A DNA stretch of 64,000 bases from a virus. The stretch covers positions 1-64,000 of IMG/VR virus record IMGVR_UViG_3300006793_000021; one strand, given 5' to 3'. Below, piece by piece: positions 26,701 through 35,497 of this stretch (the stretch's first letter is position 1; every line of letters begins with the position of its first letter). Position numbers and translations under genes: made by a program. The notes under the pieces are model-generated. The model saw nothing but the letters and a program-made list of their open reading frames with translations, ran no database searches and was not told where the DNA came from.

Positions 26701-29225
26701 CAGGTAATGTTACTGTAACACAAAACTTAGATGTAGGTGCCGCGGCACAGTTTGAAGAAATATTAATTGATGATAACTTTATTACTACAACTACAGGAAA
26801 TACAGATTTAGAATTTCGCACAAGCGGAACAGGTAATATTATTGTTCCAGATAATAATGTTAACATAACAAATGATTTAACAGTTGCAGGCGATATTAGT
26901 GCAAGTAACTTAACTGCTAGTGCAAATATAACAAGTGCAACAGCAAACATTGGCGATGTACAAATTAGCGGAACAACTGTAGAAGCAACGGCTTCAAATG
27001 CAGATTTAGAATTACGTGCTAACGGAACTGGAGATGTAACTGTTCCTACTAGTAATGTTGTGCTTGGCCAAGCACTTCAAGTTTTGGGTACTACTGACTT
27101 ACAAAATGTAAACTTAGGTGGTGTTCTTACACATTTTGGTAATACTGTACAAACAGGTAACTTTACCCTTACTAACGGAGAGTTTACAAACGGCGATATT
27201 AAAATTGATGGTAATACAATTGAAACAACTGCTTCAAGTTCAAACTTAGAACTACGTGCAAATGGTAGTGGTATTATTAGTATACCAACTAACAATGTTG
27301 CAATTACATTAAATTTAGATGTTGACGGTGATACAGATTTACAAGCAACAAATATTACAGGTACACTTACGCACTTAGGCGATACTAACCAAACAGGAAA
27401 TTATACTGTAACTGGTCAAGCAGATATTGATAGTGTACAAATTGATAGTAACTTTATTACTACTAATGTTTCTAATACAGATTTAGAATTACGTGCTAAT
27501 GGCACAGGTAAAGTATTAATACCAAATAACAATGTACAGATTGATAACAATCTTACAGTAAGTGGCGACACAGATTTACAAGCAACAAATGTTACAGGTG
27601 CAATAACTCATGTAGGTAATACTACACAAACAGGTAATACTGATCTAGCAGGTAACTTTGATATTACTGGCACTGTTACTGTGTCAAGCGTAGCACAGTT
27701 TGAAAATGTAAACATTACAAACAACGTTGTAACTACTACAGAATCAAACAGTGATTTAGAATTACGTGCGGCAGGAACAGGCGAAGTAATTGTTCCACAG
27801 AATGATGTACACATAACAAATGATTTAATTGTAGACGGAACTATTACAGTAGGTGATATTAATAGTGCAGGTACTATTACAGCAAATCAATTTAGTACAG
27901 GCGACATATTAATTGATGATAATTTCATTACTACAACAGCAAGTAATTCAGACTTAGAATTACGAGCAAGTGGTACAGGTGAAGTTGTAGTTCCTAGCAA
28001 TGATGTTTTACTTTCACAAAACTTAACAGTTGACGGATTAGCAACACTAAAAAATACAAATATTACAGGTACAGTAACACATACAGGTACTACTAACCAA
28101 ACTGGTGATTTAAACTTAACAGGTGCATTAGATGTTGACGGCGATATTACTATTGCTGGAGCAGTACAATTTGAAAATATACAAATTGCAGGCAATGTAG
28201 TTGAAACAACACATACAAACAGTGATTTAGAGTTACGTGCTAATGGCACAGGCAAAGTTATTATTCCAACTAATGATGTTGAAGTTATTGGTAACTTAAC
28301 AGTTGATGGAACACTAACAGTTGGCGATATTGTTAGTACAGGACAAATACAAGCAAACACATTTTATACAGGTGACATACGTGTAGACGATAACTTTATT
28401 ACAACAACTACAAGTAATTCAGACTTAGAATTACGAGCAAGTGGTACAGGAAGTATTGTAATTGATACGCTTAGTATTAACGATAGCACAATATCATCTA
28501 CAGGCGATCTTACTTTAGCACCAAGTACAGAACAAGTTATTATAGATGCAACAGGATCTGTAAAACTACCAAGCGGTACAACAGCACAACGTCCAACAGG
28601 CGTAGCAGGACAGATTAGATTTAACAGTCAATTATCACGCTTTGAAGGATATGACGGAACTAACTGGATTGTATTACACGGTGTAGAAGATTTAGACGGT
28701 GATACTAAAGTAACTGCTGAACAAACAACAGGTGCAAATGACAACACTATTAGGTTTGATGTAGCAGGTAACACTATAGTTGATATAACAAATATTAGAA
28801 TGTCAGCACCAAAAGTAACCGTTGATGACATCACTATTGACGGTAATGTGATAAGTACTACTACAACTAACACAGATATGATTCTGGGTGCAAATGGCAC
28901 AGGTAGCGTTAAGATAGATAATATTGCTTTTAGTGATAATACTATTACTAACACTTCGTCAAATGCTGTAACGCTGTTATCAAATACTGATAATGGCTAT
29001 TTTAAGTTTGGTACAACTTATGGTATGGTTTTACCAGGCGGAACGGCAGCTGAGAGACCACCTGTAGCATATACCGAACAAGGTATGATGCGTTATAACT
29101 CAGCTGACGGTCGTGTTGAAATATGGGATGGATCAAACTGGGTATCTGTAGCAGGTGCGCAGTCAGGTGTAACAAGAGCTGAAGCAGAAGACATAGCACT
29201 CGAAATTGTATTGAGTTTAGGATAA
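23709..29225 (+). CDS. Giant tail fiber 2, paralog of fiber 1 (1838 aa)
   Basis: Starts with SAIGRISGPLLKSNLLRNGI, matching fiber 1. A beta-helix begins near residue 322 (GNIFYVAENGDDTHTGTH, then IHVYPGIYTETFPLTVP). It contains an inserted segment around residues 430-505 that fiber 1 lacks, then SRSPYIKNVSVITKGS and LNSFTYFANRSAYA as in fiber 1. FRVGDLFYVNQETG follows near 780. About residues 920-1600 are TTTSNSDLELRASGTG repeats, often nearly identical to each other and to fiber 1. The C-terminus has two RYNS/RFNS-EGYDG..W modules and ends in EIVLSLG. A receptor-binding role is inferred. Confidence 0.82.
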   Translation: MSAIGRISGPLLKSNLLRNGIDLAFETDLLYLDVNNQRIGIKNATPQYELDITGTTRTTDIRVTNRADIGDINVLGNTIWSDNQYLYLGTVDNIVYNNKLRVDDIDVEGNVISTNTSNSNLELRPNGTGEVHVYSNMEVDGNIHATGNITADGNIVLGDADTDSITFNADVASDIIPDLDNTYNLGYKGTEYTQNAGNFALGDATITVSSGTGTLNVPASGTAWADDVVNTTANIADSLLLALQSTSGTLHKITTTSVWTGTNPRQASISAPSILDGTYNVVQVNLGAKRWADVWVDNIVTNGINTGTIIVDGVDLTLRQGNIFYVAENGDDTHTGTHQQDPFASISKALSVASSGDTIHVYPGIYTETFPLTVPVGVTVKGQGIRGVTIQPTTATRYNDAFLLNGETTIEDLTVSDFYSGGAFHDTTAASAGSATLNVGTAPFAHTYVSGGTITFGGTDYAITNAVYTHGTGELVITHAGPDAGVGTNTFIKDIVFSCNGGNRTFPDNGYAFRFATDFEVTSRSPYIKNVSVITKGSVTSASDPRGFDAGDAGKGVYVDGAYATINSKEAAMLFHSATFITPGVDALTATNGARIEWLNSFTYFANRSAYAFDSNDGLKGEGKTRIRLSGISGTFAGGETITFTSTDNSTVVTKVINSVENSDTLVINGKDTGLLGFDFTPLSISSSGGASATAIESLDLRDFGAEIRMIGSASVYGNNGLVGDGPGVLVYAIGHNLAYIGNGKAVTNDPSTVIQSQEVIESNDAQIRYNSVDHKGDFRVGDLFYVNQETGSASFSVSDFVINTTNGVTFNTGSDTTFVDGSKIETGDWRISGNTIQTLTQDANFNAASGTIKLNDNVDITGNLDVTGNVTIGGNITIGDEATDTIEIVAGIDSDIIPKLNGVYSLGEATKQWSNIWVNQVNIDSIKIRDNFIETTESNADLEIRANGTGNIYIPNNNVQIDNALTVAGLATLANTNITGTVTHVGTTNQTGTTNVTGNVTVTQNLDVGAAAQFEEILIDDNFITTTTGNTDLEFRTSGTGNIIVPDNNVNITNDLTVAGDISASNLTASANITSATANIGDVQISGTTVEATASNADLELRANGTGDVTVPTSNVVLGQALQVLGTTDLQNVNLGGVLTHFGNTVQTGNFTLTNGEFTNGDIKIDGNTIETTASSSNLELRANGSGIISIPTNNVAITLNLDVDGDTDLQATNITGTLTHLGDTNQTGNYTVTGQADIDSVQIDSNFITTNVSNTDLELRANGTGKVLIPNNNVQIDNNLTVSGDTDLQATNVTGAITHVGNTTQTGNTDLAGNFDITGTVTVSSVAQFENVNITNNVVTTTESNSDLELRAAGTGEVIVPQNDVHITNDLIVDGTITVGDINSAGTITANQFSTGDILIDDNFITTTASNSDLELRASGTGEVVVPSNDVLLSQNLTVDGLATLKNTNITGTVTHTGTTNQTGDLNLTGALDVDGDITIAGAVQFENIQIAGNVVETTHTNSDLELRANGTGKVIIPTNDVEVIGNLTVDGTLTVGDIVSTGQIQANTFYTGDIRVDDNFITTTTSNSDLELRASGTGSIVIDTLSINDSTISSTGDLTLAPSTEQVIIDATGSVKLPSGTTAQRPTGVAGQIRFNSQLSRFEGYDGTNWIVLHGVEDLDGDTKVTAEQTTGANDNTIRFDVAGNTIVDITNIRMSAPKVTVDDITIDGNVISTTTTNTDMILGANGTGSVKIDNIAFSDNTITNTSSNAVTLLSNTDNGYFKFGTTYGMVLPGGTAAERPPVAYTEQGMMRYNSADGRVEIWDGSNWVSVAGAQSGVTRAEAEDIALEIVLSLG

Positions 29226-29231
29226 GAAAAA

Positions 29232-29561
29232 ATGGCAACATTATTTAAGAATAAAGTAGTAAAAGAAATAGGTACGTTACCGGTTGACATATATGAAACT
29301 GATGCAAGTACACGAGCAACCGTTATTGGTTTAAGTATTACAAATTTAACAACATCATTTGTTTATGTTGATGTTATTATATTTGATGATACAAGTGTTG
29401 CAGGTTTCTATTTAAAGGATACAGTGTTGCCAGCTAATACAGCACTAAGAGTTGTTAACCAAGGTGAAAAACTTATATTAGCGGCTAATAACAAATTACA
29501 AGTTCGAGCTAGTGTCGCAGACAGTGTTGACGTAGTATTGAGCTTTGTGGAGATTGTGTAA
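29232..29561 (+). CDS. Small beta protein beside fiber 2
   Basis: 109 aa, seven bases after fiber 2. Hydrophobic strands alternate (TVIGLSITNLTTSFVYVDVIIFDD), followed by NTALRVVNQGEKLILAANNKLQVRASVADSVDVVLSF in outline. Layout and the final L.A...L.VRAS pattern resemble the products of 17508 and 44862. There is no signal peptide or enzyme motif. Probably a fiber cap, trimerisation or attachment factor; inferred from repeated association with fiber genes. Confidence 0.65.
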   Translation: MATLFKNKVVKEIGTLPVDIYETDASTRATVIGLSITNLTTSFVYVDVIIFDDTSVAGFYLKDTVLPANTALRVVNQGEKLILAANNKLQVRASVADSVDVVLSFVEIV

Positions 29562-29938
29562 TGACATATTATGTAGGTAATAACCCACAAGACGTTTTAG
29601 ACGGGTTTATTAAAAGATATTTTTACGGTATGCGTAGGAATGAAGATGGTGAATTATTTTTAATTCGTATTGACCAGCTTCAAGGACAAGAAAATGTTGC
29701 AGTAATTAACGACATTGGTGTATCAGCAAATAACTTTTTAGACTTTGAAGAAGGTATTGATTATTTAGATGGAGTAGACGCAGAGCATAATATTGTTTAT
29801 GCAAACTTGCGATATCCACAGATTAGATGGGACGGACGTTCATTAGTCTATTATATTGATCCCACAGACGGACAATTTATAATGAGAATATCAGAAGGAT
29901 ATGACTACCCTGAGAATATTTCAGGACCAGGGTATTAA
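29561..29938 (+). CDS. Small conserved protein of unknown function between fibers
   Basis: 125 aa, ATG overlapping the previous stop by one base. The N-terminal part is basic and aromatic (DVLDGFIKRYFYGMRRNEDGE). The middle is acidic (NNFLDFEEGIDYLDG), and the C-terminal part has LRYPQIRWDGRSLVYYIDP. I recognise no domain. Its place between giant fibers and its tight coupling suggest a structural or assembly partner of the fibers. Confidence 0.65.
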   Translation: MTYYVGNNPQDVLDGFIKRYFYGMRRNEDGELFLIRIDQLQGQENVAVINDIGVSANNFLDFEEGIDYLDGVDAEHNIVYANLRYPQIRWDGRSLVYYIDPTDGQFIMRISEGYDYPENISGPGY

Positions 29939-29949
29939 GGAGCAACTAA

Positions 29950-32900
29950 ATGGCAGAGTTTAAGTTAGATAGATTTAAGTATGTTTGGAAAGGTGATTGG
30001 ACCCCAACTACTGACTATCGAAGAGACGACATTGTAAGAGTCGGCGGTAAAAGTTATGTGTGTATTGTTACACATACTTCAAGCGGAACGTTCCTTACAG
30101 ACTTAGAAGCAACATTACCAGGATCAAGTCCACCACAACCATATCCACAATGGACGGTGATGACAAGTGGTAAATCTTTTGCTGGCACTTGGACACAAGG
30201 CGTTGCATATAACTTAGGTGACATAGTACTTTATAACGGCTCTTTATATAAATGTAATGATTCACACAACAGCGGAAACTTTGCTTCAGAATATCCTTTT
30301 TGGGATCTGTTTGCATACGCACAAGAATTTTTAAAAGATTGGACAACAGCAACAACATATGCACCTGGCGGCATTGTAAAATATAACGGTATAGTTTATA
30401 TTTGTCATATACCACATACATCAAGTTCATTACTAGAAAATAATATTAATGACTGGTTAGAATTTGGTAACGGTATTGAATACAAAAGCACATGGACTGC
30501 TGGCGTTGACTACAGAAAAAATGACTTAATACGCTACGGTGCTAACATATTCCGTTGTACAACTAGTCATACAAGTGCAGGTTTAGCATTTGATCAAACT
30601 AAATTTCAAATTGAATTTCCAGGTACACAAGCAAACTTAGCTGTTTGGCAAGATACTGAATTTTACCAAGAAGGTGACGTTGTACGTTACGGTGGCTTTA
30701 TTTACTTTGCAATAGCAAATAGTATTGATGTTGATCCTAGTAGAAGTCAAGAAGATAGTACAGTAGCATGGATTGTACTTGCTAAAAACTCAAGTTTTGC
30801 AGGTGAGTTTGTTTCAGGCACAGCATATAAAACAGGTGAACTAGTTTTACGTGGTGGTTATTTGTACAGAGCATTAACTGATGTTAACGTTGTTGATGGT
30901 ACAGATAGTACTGTAGATTATTTAGATAATAGCATTTGGGAAAAAGTTGCTGAAGGTAACAAGTGGTCAGAAGTATGGAAGGAAAACACTAACTACGCAG
31001 TTGGTGAAGTTGTTTACTATAAAGGTAGTGCGTATGTTTGTACATTTGAACATGATGCTACACAAAGAGACAATCCAGAAAACGGTAGCGGATATAGTTA
31101 TTGGGATCTACTTATTCAAGCAGGTCGTCCAGCAGGTATGGATACCAAAGGTGACTTACTTACATACAACACATTAGATGACGGCAGTTCACAAGGCGAT
31201 ATTGGACTACCAATTGGACAAGAACAACAAGCTCTATCAGTTGCTGACGATTATGAAGCATTTTGGAGAGACTTTGCTAATGATGCAGAAGCAGTGTATG
31301 TTGCACCAAAAGGATTTGACTTACCTGGTTACGGCAAAGACTGGAAACAACCTTTTGCAACTATTAGACATGCTTGTGAATATATCGAAGATACATTTCC
31401 AGCACTAACTCCTGCAAAAATATTTATTGCGGCAGGCAGATATGAAGAAGTTGGACCAATAGCAGTTCCAGCAGGTTGTGTTGTTATGGGAGATGAATTA
31501 CGTGCAACAAACATAATTGCAACTCCTGCAATTCCAGAATACGAAGACAACTATCAATATGTAAAAGAAACAGATACTTATATTAGTGGATTTATTTTAG
31601 ATCTTATACAAAATCAATTCTTAACACCTACAAGCGGAAATAGTGAACCACAAGTATTAGTAGGACCAGTATCAGATCAACCTACAGCACAAAGAATTTT
31701 AGAATTAATTGCTGAATATGAACAGTTTATTGAATTCCGTTTACCTACAGAATCAGGAGATGTTGATCCTGCTCAAACAACTGTATCAAACGATTTAACA
31801 ACTAACTCAGCATTTAAAGCGGCATCAGAACAGTTGATGGCTAACAGAGAATTTATTGGTAACGAAGTGTATGCAAGACTAACACTAAACTTTCCAAGCG
31901 TTACATTTACTAAGAAATATGTTTTAGCAGATGTAAGAGCAATGATTAGAGGTGTTGCACAAGACTTATTATACGAAGGCAATCATAGAACATTATATGC
32001 GGCAAGACGTTATACAAATAGTGCATTAGGCGGACAGTTTGATGACTTGTTTTATATGAGAGATACTACAGGACTAAGAAACTGTACAACTGAAGGTCTT
32101 ACTGGAACACTAAATCCTCCAGGCGTGTTTGACTTATATCAACGTCCAACAGGTGGCGCACTTGTATCATTAGATCCAGGTTGGGGACCAGCAGACGAAC
32201 GTGTTTGGATTAAAAATAGATCACCATACATGCAAGGTGTAACAAACTTTGGCTTTGCTTGTGCAGGTATGAAAGTTGACGGAAACTTACATAATGGCGG
32301 CAACAAGTCAATGGTTGCAAACGACTTTACACAAGTATTAAGCGACGGTGTTGGAGCATGGATTACTAATAATGCTAGAGCAGAACTTGTGTCAGTGTTT
32401 ACATATTATTGTTCAGTTGGTTACTTGTCAGAAAATGGCGGCATTATACGTGCAACAAATGGTAACAACTCATATGGTAGATTTGGTAGTATTGCATCAG
32501 GTGGAGACACAACAGAAGTTCCACAATCAACTACATTAATGAATAGAAATAACGAAGCACAAGTTGATAAAGTATTTGCAGGTTTATCAGATGATAGAAT
32601 CTTAGCATTTGAATTTAGTCACACTGGTGAGAAATATACTAGTGCAACTTCAACAGTAACAGGTGCTGGATCAAGTGTTAGTACAGAATTTAGAGATTAT
32701 AGAGCCGGTGCTTTATTCCAAGCAAGACTAGTTAATACTCAAGGATCAGGAAGCGAAGGCGGTAGTAATTATCTAGTAAGACAGGGTTACGCACAGGAAA
32801 CACCAAATGCCGCAAGTACACTAAAATTATCAACTACAGATGCAACACAGTTTTATAATGAAATTGAAGGCATGAGAGTTGTAGTTTTATCAGGACTAGG

Positions 32901-35445
32901 TGCAGGACAGTATGCATATATTACTGCATATAATAGTGCAACTAGAGAAGCTACTTTGACAAAAGATTCAGATGGTACATTAGGGTGGGATCATATTATT
33001 CCAGGAACTCCTTTAGTAGCATCATTTGACGCAACTACATATTATAGAATAGAACCAAGAGTAGTTGCAAGTGATCCAGGTTGGTTATCAGAAAATAAAA
33101 CTATTGAACGTTTAGATTACGTTAGTGCAGACTTTGGCGGAACAAGTCAGTTATATCCAAGTTTAGATGGTCAAGTAGGAACAGGCGAAACTTTTGGATT
33201 AGATCCAATTGCAAGTAATTGGCGTGTACAACGTTCAGGTAACATTTATACACTAACACTAGTAACTGGCGGTGCTGGTTATGCAGTTAACGATACAATT
33301 ACACTAAGTGGTACAGACTTAGGAGGCGCAAGTCCTGCTAATGATATTTCAATTAGAGTAGCATCAGTTACAGACGATAGTTCAAATAGTGTTGCAACAT
33401 TTACATATTCAGGTGAACCAGTAGGCGGATTATTTGTTGCTATCGATGATAAATCACAGGCGGCATACAGTGCAGATGGCAACACTTGGGTACAAGTTAA
33501 TTTAAGTTTTGACGCTGGAACTGATGAATACATAAAAATATTAGCAGAAGAAAATAAATTCTTAGCATTTGCTACAGGAATGAATACTTACAGTTATTCA
33601 GAAACAGCAACAAGTTGGACTACTAGAGCATTGCCAATAACTAGAAATTGGACTGATGCGGCTTTTGGTAGCGGCACGTTTGTATTAGTTGCTTCAGGAA
33701 CAGCAGATGCACTTTATAGTACAGATGGACTAACATTTTCACAATCAGTATTACCACAAACAGATGACTGGGCGGCAGTACAATACGGTCAAGGAACATT
33801 TGTTGCAGTAACAAGTGGAGCAACACAAGACGTTGCTACATCACCAGATGGTATTACATGGACACTGAGAAACGCAGTATTACCAGCAGGAAGTAAAACT
33901 TGGACTAATGTATTATTTGGTAAAAATAGATTTGTTGCTATAGCAACTGATGGAACAACAGCATATTCATTAGACAAGGGTGTAACTTGGACAGCAGGTG
34001 GTAGTTGTAACGAAAGTGGAGCCTTTGTTGTTAAAAACGGCATATATTCGCAAGGTGTGTTTATGGCAGTTGGTTGGGCAACTACAGTTGGATCTGGCTT
34101 TACACTAGAAGGTTATGAAAATGCATTAGTATCAGAAGACGGTATTACATGGACACCACAATCATTAAATTTAAGTTATAAGTGGGCGGCGATTGCTGAA
34201 GCACCATTAGACGGAACTCCAAAGTTCATGGTAATTGCACAAGATGCAGACGGTGGCTTACAACATGTAACAACAGGATGTAAAGCTCTTGTTAGAGCAA
34301 GTGTTAACCAAGGTAAATTCCAAGACTTATTGATATGGGATCCAGGCAGTGGTTATAATGATGCAAATCCTTTAACATTAACTGTTACAGATACGCAATT
34401 TGTATCAGAAGTTGAATTTGAAAATAGAATTGGTACAGGAGTGTTATCACAACCAGACTTTATTAATAGAGGTGGCGGTTATCGTATAACAAGTACAAAC
34501 GTAACTATTGCAGGTGATGGTTATGCAGATATTGTACCAGAAGCGGCATTTATGACACTAGCAGGAGTTGCAACAATTCCTGGACCAGGTGTGCAAATTA
34601 AATTTGAAGGCTTATTAGAAGAAGCTACAGATGACCCAAATGATTTAAAATTATTCTCAGGTATTGAAATTACAGATTTAGGTGATGACGGTAGTGGCGC
34701 AGGAACAAGACTAGTTGCTTTTAAAGTTTCTCCAAGATTAAGAAACGAATATAATTTAGCACACGGTACAGTTGTAACACTACGTGAACGTTATAGTCAG
34801 TGTAGAATTAGTGGACACGACTTCCTAGACATTGGTACAGGTAACTTTGTAAACACAAACTATCCTGACATATATGCAGGCGGAGCGTACTACACAGCGG
34901 CACCAGAAAATGAAGTATTAGAGCAAACAGGCGGAAGAGTATTTTATGTAAGTACTGACCAAGATGGTAACTTTAGAACAGGTGAATTATTCAGTGTACA
35001 ACAGGCAACAGGTATTGTTACTATTAGTGCTGAATTCTTTGACTTAGACGGTCTGTCAGAACTAGCACTTGGTGGTGTTAGATTAGGTGGTTCAGGTACA
35101 GTTGTTAATGAATTTAGTACAGACCCAACTTTTGCGGCAGACTCCAATCAGGTTATTCCAACACAAAGAGCTATTGCTTCATTCTTAGCAGACAGACTAA
35201 GTGTTGGTGGTGAGAACTTAGAGACAAACGCAATACAGGCAGGACAAGTAAGAGTTGGTACAGTTGATAACGTTATAGAACATGCATCAGACGGCGCTAT
35301 TGACATACCAATTGATGTTTCAATTGATGGAACATATACATCGACAGATGAGTTTGGTGTAGAGACAACAGAACAAGTTGCAATAAGTGGTACAATATAC
35401 ACTATGCAACAATTAATGAAAGGCCATGACGACTCTGTTCAATAA
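29950..35445 (+). CDS. Giant tail fiber 3 with chitin-binding-like repeats and Asp-box propeller (1831 aa)
   Basis: AAGGAGCAACTAA precedes the ATG. Residues about 10-400 are tandem ~50-residue repeats of the pattern W..G..Y..GD.V.Y.G..Y.C...H.S, as in CBM5/12 (chitin-binding type 3) modules. From about 450 a beta-helix starts (VYVAPKGFDLPGYGKD, then IFIAAGRYEEVGP). It is interrupted by a ~200-aa helical insert and continues as RSPYMQGVTNFGF and AELVSVFTYY. About residues 1155-1440 contain Asp-box motifs (STDGLTF, SPDGITW, SLDKGVTW, SEDGITW), typical of sialidase-like beta-propellers. FRTGELFSVQQATG lies near 1675. It probably binds polysaccharide; no sialidase active site was recognised. Confidence 0.82.
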   Translation: MAEFKLDRFKYVWKGDWTPTTDYRRDDIVRVGGKSYVCIVTHTSSGTFLTDLEATLPGSSPPQPYPQWTVMTSGKSFAGTWTQGVAYNLGDIVLYNGSLYKCNDSHNSGNFASEYPFWDLFAYAQEFLKDWTTATTYAPGGIVKYNGIVYICHIPHTSSSLLENNINDWLEFGNGIEYKSTWTAGVDYRKNDLIRYGANIFRCTTSHTSAGLAFDQTKFQIEFPGTQANLAVWQDTEFYQEGDVVRYGGFIYFAIANSIDVDPSRSQEDSTVAWIVLAKNSSFAGEFVSGTAYKTGELVLRGGYLYRALTDVNVVDGTDSTVDYLDNSIWEKVAEGNKWSEVWKENTNYAVGEVVYYKGSAYVCTFEHDATQRDNPENGSGYSYWDLLIQAGRPAGMDTKGDLLTYNTLDDGSSQGDIGLPIGQEQQALSVADDYEAFWRDFANDAEAVYVAPKGFDLPGYGKDWKQPFATIRHACEYIEDTFPALTPAKIFIAAGRYEEVGPIAVPAGCVVMGDELRATNIIATPAIPEYEDNYQYVKETDTYISGFILDLIQNQFLTPTSGNSEPQVLVGPVSDQPTAQRILELIAEYEQFIEFRLPTESGDVDPAQTTVSNDLTTNSAFKAASEQLMANREFIGNEVYARLTLNFPSVTFTKKYVLADVRAMIRGVAQDLLYEGNHRTLYAARRYTNSALGGQFDDLFYMRDTTGLRNCTTEGLTGTLNPPGVFDLYQRPTGGALVSLDPGWGPADERVWIKNRSPYMQGVTNFGFACAGMKVDGNLHNGGNKSMVANDFTQVLSDGVGAWITNNARAELVSVFTYYCSVGYLSENGGIIRATNGNNSYGRFGSIASGGDTTEVPQSTTLMNRNNEAQVDKVFAGLSDDRILAFEFSHTGEKYTSATSTVTGAGSSVSTEFRDYRAGALFQARLVNTQGSGSEGGSNYLVRQGYAQETPNAASTLKLSTTDATQFYNEIEGMRVVVLSGLGAGQYAYITAYNSATREATLTKDSDGTLGWDHIIPGTPLVASFDATTYYRIEPRVVASDPGWLSENKTIERLDYVSADFGGTSQLYPSLDGQVGTGETFGLDPIASNWRVQRSGNIYTLTLVTGGAGYAVNDTITLSGTDLGGASPANDISIRVASVTDDSSNSVATFTYSGEPVGGLFVAIDDKSQAAYSADGNTWVQVNLSFDAGTDEYIKILAEENKFLAFATGMNTYSYSETATSWTTRALPITRNWTDAAFGSGTFVLVASGTADALYSTDGLTFSQSVLPQTDDWAAVQYGQGTFVAVTSGATQDVATSPDGITWTLRNAVLPAGSKTWTNVLFGKNRFVAIATDGTTAYSLDKGVTWTAGGSCNESGAFVVKNGIYSQGVFMAVGWATTVGSGFTLEGYENALVSEDGITWTPQSLNLSYKWAAIAEAPLDGTPKFMVIAQDADGGLQHVTTGCKALVRASVNQGKFQDLLIWDPGSGYNDANPLTLTVTDTQFVSEVEFENRIGTGVLSQPDFINRGGGYRITSTNVTIAGDGYADIVPEAAFMTLAGVATIPGPGVQIKFEGLLEEATDDPNDLKLFSGIEITDLGDDGSGAGTRLVAFKVSPRLRNEYNLAHGTVVTLRERYSQCRISGHDFLDIGTGNFVNTNYPDIYAGGAYYTAAPENEVLEQTGGRVFYVSTDQDGNFRTGELFSVQQATGIVTISAEFFDLDGLSELALGGVRLGGSGTVVNEFSTDPTFAADSNQVIPTQRAIASFLADRLSVGGENLETNAIQAGQVRVGTVDNVIEHASDGAIDIPIDVSIDGTYTSTDEFGVETTEQVAISGTIYTMQQLMKGHDDSVQ

Positions 35446-35466
35446 AATGCGCAGATATCATAGATG

Positions 35467-35474
35467 GATAAATA
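35467..35474 (+). promoter_or_regulatory. Late promoter box variant before giant fiber 4
   Basis: GATAAATA followed by C in the 52-base gap between fibers 3 and 4. Predicted start near 35480; TTGGAG then precedes the ATG at 35498. Confidence 0.65.
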
Positions 35475-35497
35475 CAGTAACTTGGAGTTAAGAACAA

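Noticed and set aside
20470-28500. Regularly spaced similar DNA segments resembling a CRISPR array
   Set aside because: They are in-frame coding repeats of fiber proteins (SNADLELRA.GTG units) of varying sequence and spacing, not identical repeats with unique spacers.
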